From the NCBI GenBank assembly GCA_031289065.1, contig JAITQI010000009.1, positions 1 through 6,729 of the forward strand: a stretch of 6,729 nt of DNA. The letters run 5' to 3'. Numbering within the stretch: position 1 is the stretch's first letter; the number at the start of each line of letters is the position of its first letter. The position numbers and the translations under genes were made by a program. Positions 1 to 6,296 of this stretch are shown here, piece after piece. The stretch comes from Oscillospiraceae bacterium. Lineage in GTDB: Bacteria; Bacillota; Clostridia; Oscillospirales; UBA929. Under the pieces are notes generated by a model, which made no database searches, was not told the DNA's origin, and saw only the letters and a program-made list of their open reading frames with translations.

Positions 1-649
1 ACTGCTTGAACCCCTCCGGGTGGGAGAACACCTCCCGCACGTCGGCCAGACCCACCCCGCCCGGAGCCAAGTGGCAGTGGTGGATGTTCACCCAGGTGCG
101 CCCCACCACAAAACAGCCGTACTTGCGCAGCAGGTCGTAGGTCTCGCCGATGGCCCCCGTCTTGGAGTTCTCGATGGGCACCACGCCGTAATCCGCCCGG
201 CCTTCCCGCACGGCCACAAAGACGTCCTCAAAAAATTCCATGGCCTCCCGCCGGGCGTCGGGGAACAGCTTCATCAGCGCCTGCTCGCTCCACGCGCCGG
301 GCACCCCTTGATAGGCGCAGGCCACGTCGCCCCGCCGAGGTTCCGCGGGCGGCGGCAGGAGCGGCTCCTCTCCGCCGAACAGCAGCCCCCGCTGCCGCTC
401 CCGGGACAGGGCCAACAGCGCCCGCATCAGCAGCGCCGTCTCCCCCCGCATGTCTTCCGGCACAAGGGCGGCCGCGTGATCCACCACCTGCTGCTCCCGG
501 GGCTCGTCCACCACCGCCATGTTGTTTTGCCCCTTGACCTCGGCCACCCGGCGGGACACCTCCATGCGCTCGGCGAACAGCGGCGCCAACCGCTCGTCAA
601 TGGCGTCGATCTGCCGCCGCAGTTCTCCCAGTTTGCCTTTCGCGTCCAT
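1..649 (-). CDS. pheA: Bifunctional chorismate mutase / prephenate dehydratase (P-protein), 3' end missing
   Basis: The protein converts chorismate to prephenate and then to phenylpyruvate, the committed branch to phenylalanine. The reading frame is open from the ATG at 649 to the left edge (216 codons), so the C-terminus is cut off. Residues 1-90 form an AroQ-type chorismate mutase. Its active-site residues fall at nearly the same numbers as in E. coli PheA: R11, R28, K39, D48, R51, E52, then S82 and Q86 spaced i/i+4 like E. coli S84/Q88. A proline-rich linker (about 96-104) leads into the prephenate dehydratase domain from about residue 108: AYQGVPGAWSE (112-122), ADYGVVPIENS (152-162) and NIHHCHLA (188-195). 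The dehydratase TRF motif and any C-terminal ACT domain, where phenylalanine would bind, lie outside the window. The start overlaps the aroF stop by one base (TAATG), which implies translational coupling. The fusion is clear. Whether an ACT domain follows cannot be seen. Confidence 0.96.
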   Translation of the reverse strand, partial: MDAKGKLGELRRQIDAIDERLAPLFAERMEVSRRVAEVKGQNNMAVVDEPREQQVVDHAAALVPEDMRGETALLMRALLALSRERQRGLLFGGEEPLLPPPAEPRRGDVACAYQGVPGAWSEQALMKLFPDARREAMEFFEDVFVAVREGRADYGVVPIENSKTGAIGETYDLLRKYGCFVVGRTWVNIHHCHLAPGGVGLADVREVFSHPEGFKQ

Positions 650-1665
650 TATTCCTCATCCTCTCTCACGGCTTCCCGCAACTTTTCCACTTTTCGCATG
701 AGCTTGTCAAACAGATAGGGCGTGATCGACTGCTGCCCGTCGCACAGCGCCCGCTCCGGCTGGTTGTGTACCTCGATCATCAGCCCGTCCGCCCCGGCGG
801 CCACGGCGGCCAGCGCCATCGGATAGACCAGATGCCAGTACCCCGTGCCGTGAGAGGGATCCACCACCACCGGCAAATGCGACCGCTTTTTGAGCACCGG
901 CACCGCCGACAGGTCGAGCGTGTTCCGGGTGGCCGTCTCGAAGGTGCGGATGCCCCTCTCGCACAGGATGACAGGGCTTTTGCCCTCCACCAAGATGTAA
1001 TCGGCGGCCATGAGCATCTCGTCGATGGTGCAGGACGGCCCCCGCTTGAGCAGCACCGGGCGGCCCAGCTTGCCCACCTCCCGCAGCAGGGGAAAGTTCT
1101 GCATGTTCCGGGCCCCGACCTGGATCACGTCCACCTCCCGCCCGAAGACGTCGCAGTATTCCTGGGACATGATCTCGGTGACGATGGGCAACCCGGTCTT
1201 TTCCCGGGCGATCTTCAGCAGCTCCAGCCCGCTCAGGCCCAAGCCCTGGAAGGAGTAAGGCGAGCTGCGCGGCTTAAAGGCCCCGCCCCGCAAAAACCCC
1301 GCCCCCGAACGCTTGACGTCCCGCGCAATGGACAGCACCTGTTCCTCGCTCTCCACCGAACAGGGTCCGGCCATGACGGTAAACGCCCCGCCCCCGATCT
1401 TGCGCCCGGCGATGTCATAGACCGAATCCTGCGGGTGAAACCGCCGCCCGGCCAGCTTGTAAGGTTCCGACACCTTCATGACCCGCTCGACGAACTCGTT
1501 GCGGATGATGTCCCCCTCGGTGAGCATGGATGTGTCCCCGGCCAAGCCGAGCATGTAGGTGTTTTCGCCTTTTATCTCCTGCACCACAAGCCCCCGGCCG
1601 GTCATCTGCGCCTTGATGGACTGAATCTGCGCCCCCGTGGCCTCCGGCTTCAAGACAATGATCAT
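649..1665 (-). CDS. aroF: 3-deoxy-7-phosphoheptulonate (DAHP) synthase, class I-beta with N-terminal ferredoxin-like domain
   Basis: The enzyme condenses PEP with erythrose-4-phosphate to DAHP, the first step of the shikimate pathway. The protein has 338 residues, the length I recall for Thermotoga maritima DAHP synthase, with which it appears to align almost without gaps. Residues 1-70 form the small ferredoxin-like regulatory domain. The catalytic TIM barrel follows: AGPCSVES (99-106), RGGAFKPRSSPYSFQG (126-141), QVGARNMQN (182-190), LLKRG (205-209), ILCERGIRTFE (233-243), VDPSHGTG (268-275) and IEVH (297-300). The four metal ligands are C102, H272, E298 and D309. In the regulatory domain, the two positions I recall as tyrosine contacts in the Thermotoga enzyme (H29 and S31) are Q29 and I31 here, so feedback control may differ. 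The ATG overlaps the aroKE stop (ATGA) and has a good ribosome site. The gene lies near the end of the visible block. The symbol follows Firmicute usage; aroG and aroA are also used for this family. Confidence 0.96.
   Translation of the reverse strand: MIIVLKPEATGAQIQSIKAQMTGRGLVVQEIKGENTYMLGLAGDTSMLTEGDIIRNEFVERVMKVSEPYKLAGRRFHPQDSVYDIAGRKIGGGAFTVMAGPCSVESEEQVLSIARDVKRSGAGFLRGGAFKPRSSPYSFQGLGLSGLELLKIAREKTGLPIVTEIMSQEYCDVFGREVDVIQVGARNMQNFPLLREVGKLGRPVLLKRGPSCTIDEMLMAADYILVEGKSPVILCERGIRTFETATRNTLDLSAVPVLKKRSHLPVVVDPSHGTGYWHLVYPMALAAVAAGADGLMIEVHNQPERALCDGQQSITPYLFDKLMRKVEKLREAVREDEE
650..664 (-). promoter_or_regulatory. Ribosome binding site of pheA
   Basis: A purine-rich stretch inside the last codons of aroF holds AGAGG at 664-660 (10 bases before the ATG) and GAGG at 657-654 (4 bases before it). 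The first has the more usual spacing. Together with the TAATG overlap it supports the ATG at 649 as the pheA start. Confidence 0.6.
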
Positions 1666-3020
1666 AGCAGCTTTACTCCTTTATTGGAAAACATTTGAAA
1701 CAGTCCCGCCCTGTCCAGCGTCCGGCCCAAAAACAGCTCGTCGGCCAACAGCGCCTGGTGAATCAGCATATCCAGCCCGTTCATGACGGCCAGCCCCAAC
1801 CCTTCGGCCTTGGCCAGCAGCGCGGTGCGCGGCGGATTGTAGATCAGATCGCACACCAGCGCCCCCGGCGGCGCGGCCCGCAGGAAATCCAGGGAGGGGA
1901 AGCCGTCCGGCCCGCCGCGCATCCCCAACGGCGTGGCGTTGATGAGGATTTCCGCGTCGCCCGCCGCCCGCCGCAGCCCCGCGCCGTCCATCGCCCCGCC
2001 GTCGCACACCGCGCCCGGCACGGCGCGGCGCACTTGCGCCGCCAGCGTCTCCGCCGCCGCCGTCCGCCGCGCCAGCACGGTCACCCGCGCCGCGCCCTCC
2101 AGCGCCGCCTTGAGCGCCGCGCCCGCCGCCGCGCCCCCCGCGCCCAACAGGACGACGGCGCGCCCCCGGTACCCGTATCCCCGGCTCCGCAGGGCTTGCA
2201 GCAAGCCCCCCATGTCGGTGTTGTACCCGTACAGCCGCCCGTCCCGGACGGTCACAGTGTTCACCGCGCCGCACAGAGCCGCGTCCCCGTCCACCTCGTC
2301 CAGAAAAGGCAAAATGTCCCGCTTGTGCGGAATGGTGACATTGAAGCCGCCCAACCCCGACCCCCGGACGGCCGCCGCAAAATCCCCCATCCGGCCCCGG
2401 GGCACGCGAATCGCCTCATAGGGCGCGTCCACCCCCAGGGCGGCGAACACAGCCCGGTGAAGCGGCGGCGAAAGGGTGTGCCCAATGGGGTCGCCGATAA
2501 CCGCGAACCCGTCCGAAGGCGGATAGACAAAGCGCGCCAGCGCCAGCAGCCCGGCCAACGCCTCCTCCGGCCCGGCCTCGTTGGGCAGGCCGGCGTCGGC
2601 GGCGGCCAGATACAGGGACCGCCGCTGCGCCGAAAGGGCGTACACCCTGTCGGCCCCGCCGGACAACAGGGGCCGCCCCCCGGTGTCCACATCCCCCGTG
2701 ATTTCCGTCGGCGGTCTGTCCACAAAAACGACAAACCCGTTGCGCCTCAAAGCGGCGACGTTCTCCGCCCGCAGTACGGCCCCGCCGCCGGTGGCGATCA
2801 CCCGCCGCGCCGCGCCGGCCCATTCCGCGCACAGCGCCGACTCCCGATTCCGGAAACCCTTCTCGCCCTCCGCGGCGAAAATCTCCGGAATGGTCATCCC
2901 CGCCCGGCGGGCCAACACCTCGTCCATGTCCACAAAATCAAGCCCCAGGGCGAGCGCCGCCCGACGGCCCAAGGTTGTCTTGCCGCTACCCGGCAGGCCG
3001 ATCAGTACGATATTTTTCAC
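1662..3020 (-). CDS. Fused shikimate kinase - shikimate dehydrogenase (AroK-AroE)
   Basis: This single 452-residue protein carries out two consecutive shikimate-pathway steps. The N-terminal kinase domain (about 1-163) phosphorylates shikimate. It has the P-loop GLPGSGKT (8-15), shikimate-binding D31 and D33, F56-R57 in GFRxRE, the ATGGG loop (76-80), lid arginine R116 in GRPLL, and R133 in the R-x-x-L-Y motif. After only about 7 linker residues (around RFVYPPS), the dehydrogenase domain begins (about 171-448) and reduces 3-dehydroshikimate with NADPH. It shows VIGDPIGHTLSP (174-185), with T182 replacing the usual first serine, NVTIPHK with catalytic K233, N254, NTD with D269, the nucleotide loop GAGGAA (293-298), ARRT (317-320, NADP phosphate type), NATPLGM (361-367), DLIYNP (391-396) and NGLDMLIHQ (414-422). 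I chose the GTG at 3020: it overlaps the aroC stop as GTGA, sits 7 bases after GGAGG, and gives the family-typical start MKNIVLIG. An in-frame TTG at 3041 would add seven Gly/Ala-rich residues and overlap aroC further. No aroE or aroK duplicate is seen. Confidence 0.95.
   Translation of the reverse strand: MKNIVLIGLPGSGKTTLGRRAALALGLDFVDMDEVLARRAGMTIPEIFAAEGEKGFRNRESALCAEWAGAARRVIATGGGAVLRAENVAALRRNGFVVFVDRPPTEITGDVDTGGRPLLSGGADRVYALSAQRRSLYLAAADAGLPNEAGPEEALAGLLALARFVYPPSDGFAVIGDPIGHTLSPPLHRAVFAALGVDAPYEAIRVPRGRMGDFAAAVRGSGLGGFNVTIPHKRDILPFLDEVDGDAALCGAVNTVTVRDGRLYGYNTDMGGLLQALRSRGYGYRGRAVVLLGAGGAAAGAALKAALEGAARVTVLARRTAAAETLAAQVRRAVPGAVCDGGAMDGAGLRRAAGDAEILINATPLGMRGGPDGFPSLDFLRAAPPGALVCDLIYNPPRTALLAKAEGLGLAVMNGLDMLIHQALLADELFLGRTLDRAGLFQMFSNKGVKLL
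1666..1682 (-). promoter_or_regulatory. Ribosome binding site of aroF
   Basis: AAAGGAG at 1682-1676 lies 10 bases before the aroF ATG, within the codons for the last residues of AroKE. It is a strong match to the anti-Shine-Dalgarno sequence, on the long side of normal spacing. It supports reinitiation at the ATGA overlap. Confidence 0.7.
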
Positions 3021-4015
3021 GGCGCCGCCTCCCCCCGCCAAAGCAGACAGTCCAGCAGGGCCAGCGCCAAGGCCGCCTCCACCACCGGCACCGCCCGGGG
3101 CACCACGCAGGGGTCGTGCCGCCCTCTGACGGCAAACGCGGTTTCGGTCATGGTTTCGGGGTCAACCGTTTGCTGAGGCAGGGCAATCGACGGCGTGGGC
3201 TTAAACGCCACCCGTGCCGTCACCGGCTCGCCGTTGGTGATGCCCCCCAAAATGCCGCCGCTGTGGTTGGCGCGGGCCCGGACGCGCCCTTCCTCCAAAT
3301 ACAGAGGATCGTTGGCCTGACTGCCCCGCAGCCCGGCCAGCGCGAACCCGCCGCCGAACTCCACCCCCTTCACCGCCGGGATGGCGAAAAACAGCGAGGC
3401 GGCCACGCTCTCCACCGACGCGAAGAAGGGTTCCCCCAATCCCGTCGGCACCCCTTCGGCCACGACCTCGACCACACCGCCCACCGAATCCCCGTCGCAC
3501 TTGGCCTCCAAAATGGCCGTCCGCTGGAGCTCCGGGTCTGTTTGCCCGGCGATACGAAGCGCTCGAGCGGTCACCGTCACCCCCCGTCGCGCCAAAACCT
3601 GCTTGGCCAGCGCCCCGGCAAACACCAGCGGCGCGGTCAGCCGCCCGGAAAAATGCCCGCCGCCGCGCCGATCGGCGAAGCCCTTATATTTGAGCAGGGC
3701 CGTCCAGTCGGCATGGCCGGGGCGCAGAGGGGTGTCGTAATCGGCCGAGCGCGTATCGGCGTTGCGAATCAGGGCGCACAGCGGCGCGCCGGTGGTGCGC
3801 CCGTCCAACAGACCGCTGACAATCTCCGCCGCGTCGGTCTCCCGACGGGCGGTCGCCGTCTCGTCTCGTCCGGGGGCGCGGCGGCGCATCTCGTCGGCCA
3901 CCGCCGTCAGATCGACGACCTCCCCCGGCGGCAGCCCGTCCATGACGATGCCCACCGCAGGGCCGTGCGACTCGCCGAAAATAGACAGCCGCAGGCTGTG
4001 TCCCCAGGTGTTCAT
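3017..4015 (-). CDS. aroC: Chorismate synthase
   Basis: The enzyme removes phosphate from EPSP to give chorismate, using reduced FMN. It is the last common step of the pathway. The 332-residue protein is compact compared with the 350-390 residues usual in the family, yet all core motifs are present: GESHGPAVG (14-22) with H17, RPGHADW (98-104) with H101, RGGGHFSGRLTA (117-128), GDSVGG (175-180), NDPLYLEEG (235-243), NHSGGILGGITNGEP (250-264), KPTPSI (272-277) and GRHDPC (298-303) with D301. H17, H101 and D301 correspond to the conserved His, His and Asp of characterised enzymes. The signature usually read as RGGGRSSARETA is here the HFSGRLTA variant, which I associate with clostridial enzymes. 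The ATG overlaps the aroA stop (ATGA), and the TGA stop overlaps the GTG of aroKE. A cognate flavin reductase domain is not fused, so it is presumably monofunctional. Confidence 0.97.
   Translation of the reverse strand: MNTWGHSLRLSIFGESHGPAVGIVMDGLPPGEVVDLTAVADEMRRRAPGRDETATARRETDAAEIVSGLLDGRTTGAPLCALIRNADTRSADYDTPLRPGHADWTALLKYKGFADRRGGGHFSGRLTAPLVFAGALAKQVLARRGVTVTARALRIAGQTDPELQRTAILEAKCDGDSVGGVVEVVAEGVPTGLGEPFFASVESVAASLFFAIPAVKGVEFGGGFALAGLRGSQANDPLYLEEGRVRARANHSGGILGGITNGEPVTARVAFKPTPSIALPQQTVDPETMTETAFAVRGRHDPCVVPRAVPVVEAALALALLDCLLWRGEAAP
3021..3036 (-). promoter_or_regulatory. Ribosome binding site deciding the GTG start of aroKE
   Basis: A G-rich stretch with GGAGG at 3032-3028 ends 7 bases before the GTG at 3020. 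It lies inside the last codons of aroC. Because it is downstream of the alternative TTG at 3041, it cannot serve that start, which settles the choice for GTG. Confidence 0.75.
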
Positions 4016-5238
4016 AGGTCGTCCCCCTCAAAATCCCGCCAGAACAGCGGGTAGGATTTGTTCACGCTGTCCCGCCCCGAAAGCGCAACCGGGCCGCCGC
4101 ACCCCAGGGCCGCCACCGCCGCCGCCATGGCGATCCGGTGGTCGCCTCGGGCGTCGGCCGTCCCGCCGGGCAGGGAAGGGGAGCCCTCGATCACAAGCCC
4201 GTCCGGCGTCTCGGCGATGTTCGCGCCCAACCCGCCCAGCGCGGCGGCCAGCGCGCTCAACCGGTCGCTCTCTTTGAGCCGCAGTCGCCCGGCGCTGATA
4301 ATCCGGCTGACCCCCTCGCAAAAGCAGCACAGCGCCGCCACCGGCGGCACCAAATCCGGGATGTCGCGAACGTCCACCGTCACCCCGCGCAGCCTCTCGG
4401 CCCGGGCCGTGACCAGCCCGTTTTCCCACACGATCGCGGCCCCCATGTCCCGCAGGATGTCGAGAATGGCCCGGTCGCCCTGGGCGCTGTCCGGGTCGAG
4501 CCCTTCCAGCCATATATCCCGCCCCAGCGCCGCCGCCGCCAGGAAAAACGCCGCCTGGGAGTAGTCGGCCTCCAACGCATGGTCACAGGGGACATAACGC
4601 TGCCCCCCTCTGACAAAAAATCTGTCCCCCCCCCGCTCGGCCTCCACGCCGAACCGCCGCATCGTCTGCAGCGTCAGCGCCACATACGGCCCCGACTCCA
4701 GCGGCGTAGTTAAGCGGATCTCGCTGTCCCCCTCGCAGAGCGGCAGGGCCAGCAACAGACCCGACACAAATTGCGAACTCACGTCCCCCGGCAGGGCATA
4801 CACGCCGCCCACCAGCGGCCCCGTCGCCCGCAACCCGTCCGCCGTCCGCGCCAGTCGATCCCCGAACAACGCCTCATAGGCCGCCAGCGGCCGGGCCATG
4901 AGCCGCCCCCGGCCCACAAAACGGGTCTCGCCCCCGCCCAGCATGGCCAGGGGAATCAGAAACCGAAGCGTCGAGCCGGACTCGCCGCAGTCGATAACCT
5001 CGCCCCTCGGCCCCGCCCCGCCGGCGATGTAAAGGGCTTCCCCTTCCGGGCGCCACCGCGCCCCCAGGGCGGTTACGCCGTGCAACGTGGCCTCGATGTC
5101 CTCCGACAGGATGAGCCCGCGTATGACGCTCTGCCCCCCCGCCAACGCCCCGCAGATGACCGCCCGGTGCCCCAAACTCTTGGAGGAGGGCACCCGCACC
5201 AACCGCCGGGGATTGGGGCGGATCAAACCGGTGTCCAT
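4012..5238 (-). CDS. aroA: 3-phosphoshikimate 1-carboxyvinyltransferase (EPSP synthase)
   Basis: The enzyme joins shikimate-3-phosphate with PEP to form EPSP and is the target of glyphosate. At 408 residues it is slightly shorter than E. coli AroA (427). Visible motifs are VPSSKSLGHRA (16-26) with K20, S21 and R25; DCGESGSTLRFL (83-94) with R92; PGDVSSQF (150-157), the phosphate-binding serines and Q156; EADYSQAAFF (223-232); DIPDLVPP (292-299) with catalytic D295; RLKESDRL (320-327) with K322, E323 and R326; GDHRIAMA (366-373); and NKSYP (393-397) with K394. In the PEP/glyphosate loop the E. coli glycine (G96) is kept, but the proline at E. coli position 101 is Phe93 here, so glyphosate sensitivity cannot be assumed. 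The ATG at 5238 gives a family-typical N-terminus. It overlaps the end of aroB by 16 bases, the longest overlap in the block. A G9 run lies within the gene at residues 202-205. Confidence 0.97.
   Translation of the reverse strand: MDTGLIRPNPRRLVRVPSSKSLGHRAVICGALAGGQSVIRGLILSEDIEATLHGVTALGARWRPEGEALYIAGGAGPRGEVIDCGESGSTLRFLIPLAMLGGGETRFVGRGRLMARPLAAYEALFGDRLARTADGLRATGPLVGGVYALPGDVSSQFVSGLLLALPLCEGDSEIRLTTPLESGPYVALTLQTMRRFGVEAERGGDRFFVRGGQRYVPCDHALEADYSQAAFFLAAAALGRDIWLEGLDPDSAQGDRAILDILRDMGAAIVWENGLVTARAERLRGVTVDVRDIPDLVPPVAALCCFCEGVSRIISAGRLRLKESDRLSALAAALGGLGANIAETPDGLVIEGSPSLPGGTADARGDHRIAMAAAVAALGCGGPVALSGRDSVNKSYPLFWRDFEGDDL
4016..4029 (-). promoter_or_regulatory. Ribosome binding site of aroC
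   Basis: GAGGGGG at 4029-4023 is followed by a 7-base spacer and the aroC ATG. It lies in the final codons of aroA and fits translational coupling at the ATGA overlap. Confidence 0.65.
4603..4634 (-). repeat. Cluster of homopolymer runs inside aroA (G9, T6, G6)
   Basis: Within 32 bases the coding strand carries nine G (4634-4626), six T (4620-4615) and six G (4608-4603). They encode parts of ERGGDRFFVRGGQ. The frame is intact as given. The site is prone to polymerase slippage or to sequencing and assembly error. I infer no function for it. Confidence 0.6.
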
Positions 5239-6296
5239 GCGGCATCCATCCTTTCCAGCACAGCGGTAAGCGCCTCTTCGGCGATGGGATATACAAAGGC
5301 CGAGCCGATGTCCCGCAGCAGTACCAGCCGCAAACCGCCCCCGTCGTTCTTCTTGTCCAGCCGCATCACCGGCAGCAGGGTGGATGGCCGTAAAGGATAT
5401 ATGCTTTCCAGTCCGTTGGCCTGCAAAATTTCACCCAGCGCGGCGGCGCATCCCGGCGGGGTCACCCCCAGCAGGGCCCCGGCCTCCGCCGCCAACACCA
5501 TGCCCAGGGCCACCGCCTCGCCGTGCTTATAGGTCTCGTAGCCCCCCAACGTCTCCGCCGCGTGGCCGAAGGTGTGCCCGAAGTTGAGCAGCATCCGGGC
5601 CCCGGTGTCCCGCTCGTCCTCTGCCACCACGTTGGCCTTTAGCCGACAGCACTCGGCCACGATGTCCTCCAGCGCGGCCCCCTGGGGGGGGACGCGCAGC
5701 CGGTCAAACAGGGCGGCGTCATAGATCGCCCCGTACTTGATCACTTCGGCCATGCCGCACCGGAGCTCCCTGGGGGCCAGGGTATCCAGTGTCTCCACAT
5801 CCAACAGCACCAGAGCGGGCTGATAGAACGCGCCCGCCAGGTTTTTCCCCTGGGGCAGATCCACCGCCGTCTTGCCGCCCACGCTGGAATCCACCTGCGC
5901 CAGAAGGGTTGTGGGGATTTGGACGTAGGGGACGCCGCGCATCCAGGTAGCCGCCGCGAAGCCGGTCAGGTCGCCCACGACGCCGCCGCCGAAGGCGACG
6001 ACCAACCCGTCCCGCCGCACCCCCGCCTCGGCAAAAAAAGCGTACAGCCGCTGTAAACCGTCCAGGGTTTTGGTCTGCTCCCCGGGGGGCAGAAGGCAGA
6101 CACGGTAGGGAAGACCCGCCCCGTCAAGGGCGGCGGCAAGCCCCGTCCCCTGGGCCGCCCAAACCGTCTCGTCGCTGACCACGGCGACGGCCCCCCGAGG
6201 GGCCAACCGTTCCCGCAGCAGACCGCCGAACGCCGCCAGCCGTGCGAACAAAATGTCATATCCGTTTTCCTTGAGGGCCACCCGCTGGATTCTCAT
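5223..6296 (-). CDS. aroB: 3-dehydroquinate synthase
   Basis: The enzyme cyclises DAHP to 3-dehydroquinate (step 2) with NAD+ and a divalent metal, usually zinc. The protein has 357 residues, normal for the family. Motifs in order are LPPGEQTKT (69-77), FGGGVVGDLTGFAA (102-115), PTTLLAQVDSSVGGKTAVD (128-146), KNLAGAFYQP (151-160), ELRCGMAEVIKYG (177-189), LNFGHTFGHAAE (237-248), KHGEAVALGM (257-266) and the late DKKND (314-318). The metal ligands are E184, H241 and H258. The start is the ATG at 6296, which overlaps the tyrA stop as ATGA and yields MRIQRVALKENGYDI, a usual AroB N-terminus. The frame stays open upstream, but an 85-residue extension would run through tyrA and has no family resemblance. 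The 3' end overlaps aroA by 16 bases. Confidence 0.97.
   Translation of the reverse strand: MRIQRVALKENGYDILFARLAAFGGLLRERLAPRGAVAVVSDETVWAAQGTGLAAALDGAGLPYRVCLLPPGEQTKTLDGLQRLYAFFAEAGVRRDGLVVAFGGGVVGDLTGFAAATWMRGVPYVQIPTTLLAQVDSSVGGKTAVDLPQGKNLAGAFYQPALVLLDVETLDTLAPRELRCGMAEVIKYGAIYDAALFDRLRVPPQGAALEDIVAECCRLKANVVAEDERDTGARMLLNFGHTFGHAAETLGGYETYKHGEAVALGMVLAAEAGALLGVTPPGCAAALGEILQANGLESIYPLRPSTLLPVMRLDKKNDGGGLRLVLLRDIGSAFVYPIAEEALTAVLERMDAAWTPV
5239..5256 (-). promoter_or_regulatory. Ribosome binding site of aroA
   Basis: AAAGGA at 5254-5249 lies 10 bases before the aroA ATG, inside the last codons of aroB. The two ATG triplets between it and the chosen start (at 5249 and 5245) are not in the aroA frame. 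The site is moderate in strength. Confidence 0.5.

Noticed and set aside
20..718. A 232-codon plus-strand frame at the left edge
   Set aside because: It lies opposite pheA, whose mutase and dehydratase motifs are unmistakable.
766..1698. A 310-codon plus-strand frame opposite aroF
   Set aside because: Antisense shadow. The opposite strand carries an intact DAHP synthase with all metal ligands, and this frame shows only low-complexity His/Arg/Pro-rich translation.
3021..3041. TTG at 3041 as the start of the AroK-AroE fusion
   Set aside because: The GGAGG site lies downstream of it and serves the GTG at 3020. The extra seven residues are Gly/Ala filler in front of the usual MKNIVLIG start.
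1695..3176. A 493-codon open frame on the plus strand opposite aroKE
   Set aside because: It is the antisense shadow of a well-supported gene in very GC-rich DNA. Its translation is dominated by Arg, Pro, Gln and His with no recognisable domain.
2975..4054. A 359-codon plus-strand frame opposite aroC
   Set aside because: Same reason: it is antisense to a clear chorismate synthase, has an Arg/Pro/His-rich translation, and shows no family motif.
5674..5692. C5-T-G8 stretch in aroB as a possible hairpin or terminator
   Set aside because: It has almost no loop and no following T run, and it lies mid-gene within conserved coding sequence. It is explained by Pro-Pro-Gln-Gly codons in GC-rich DNA.
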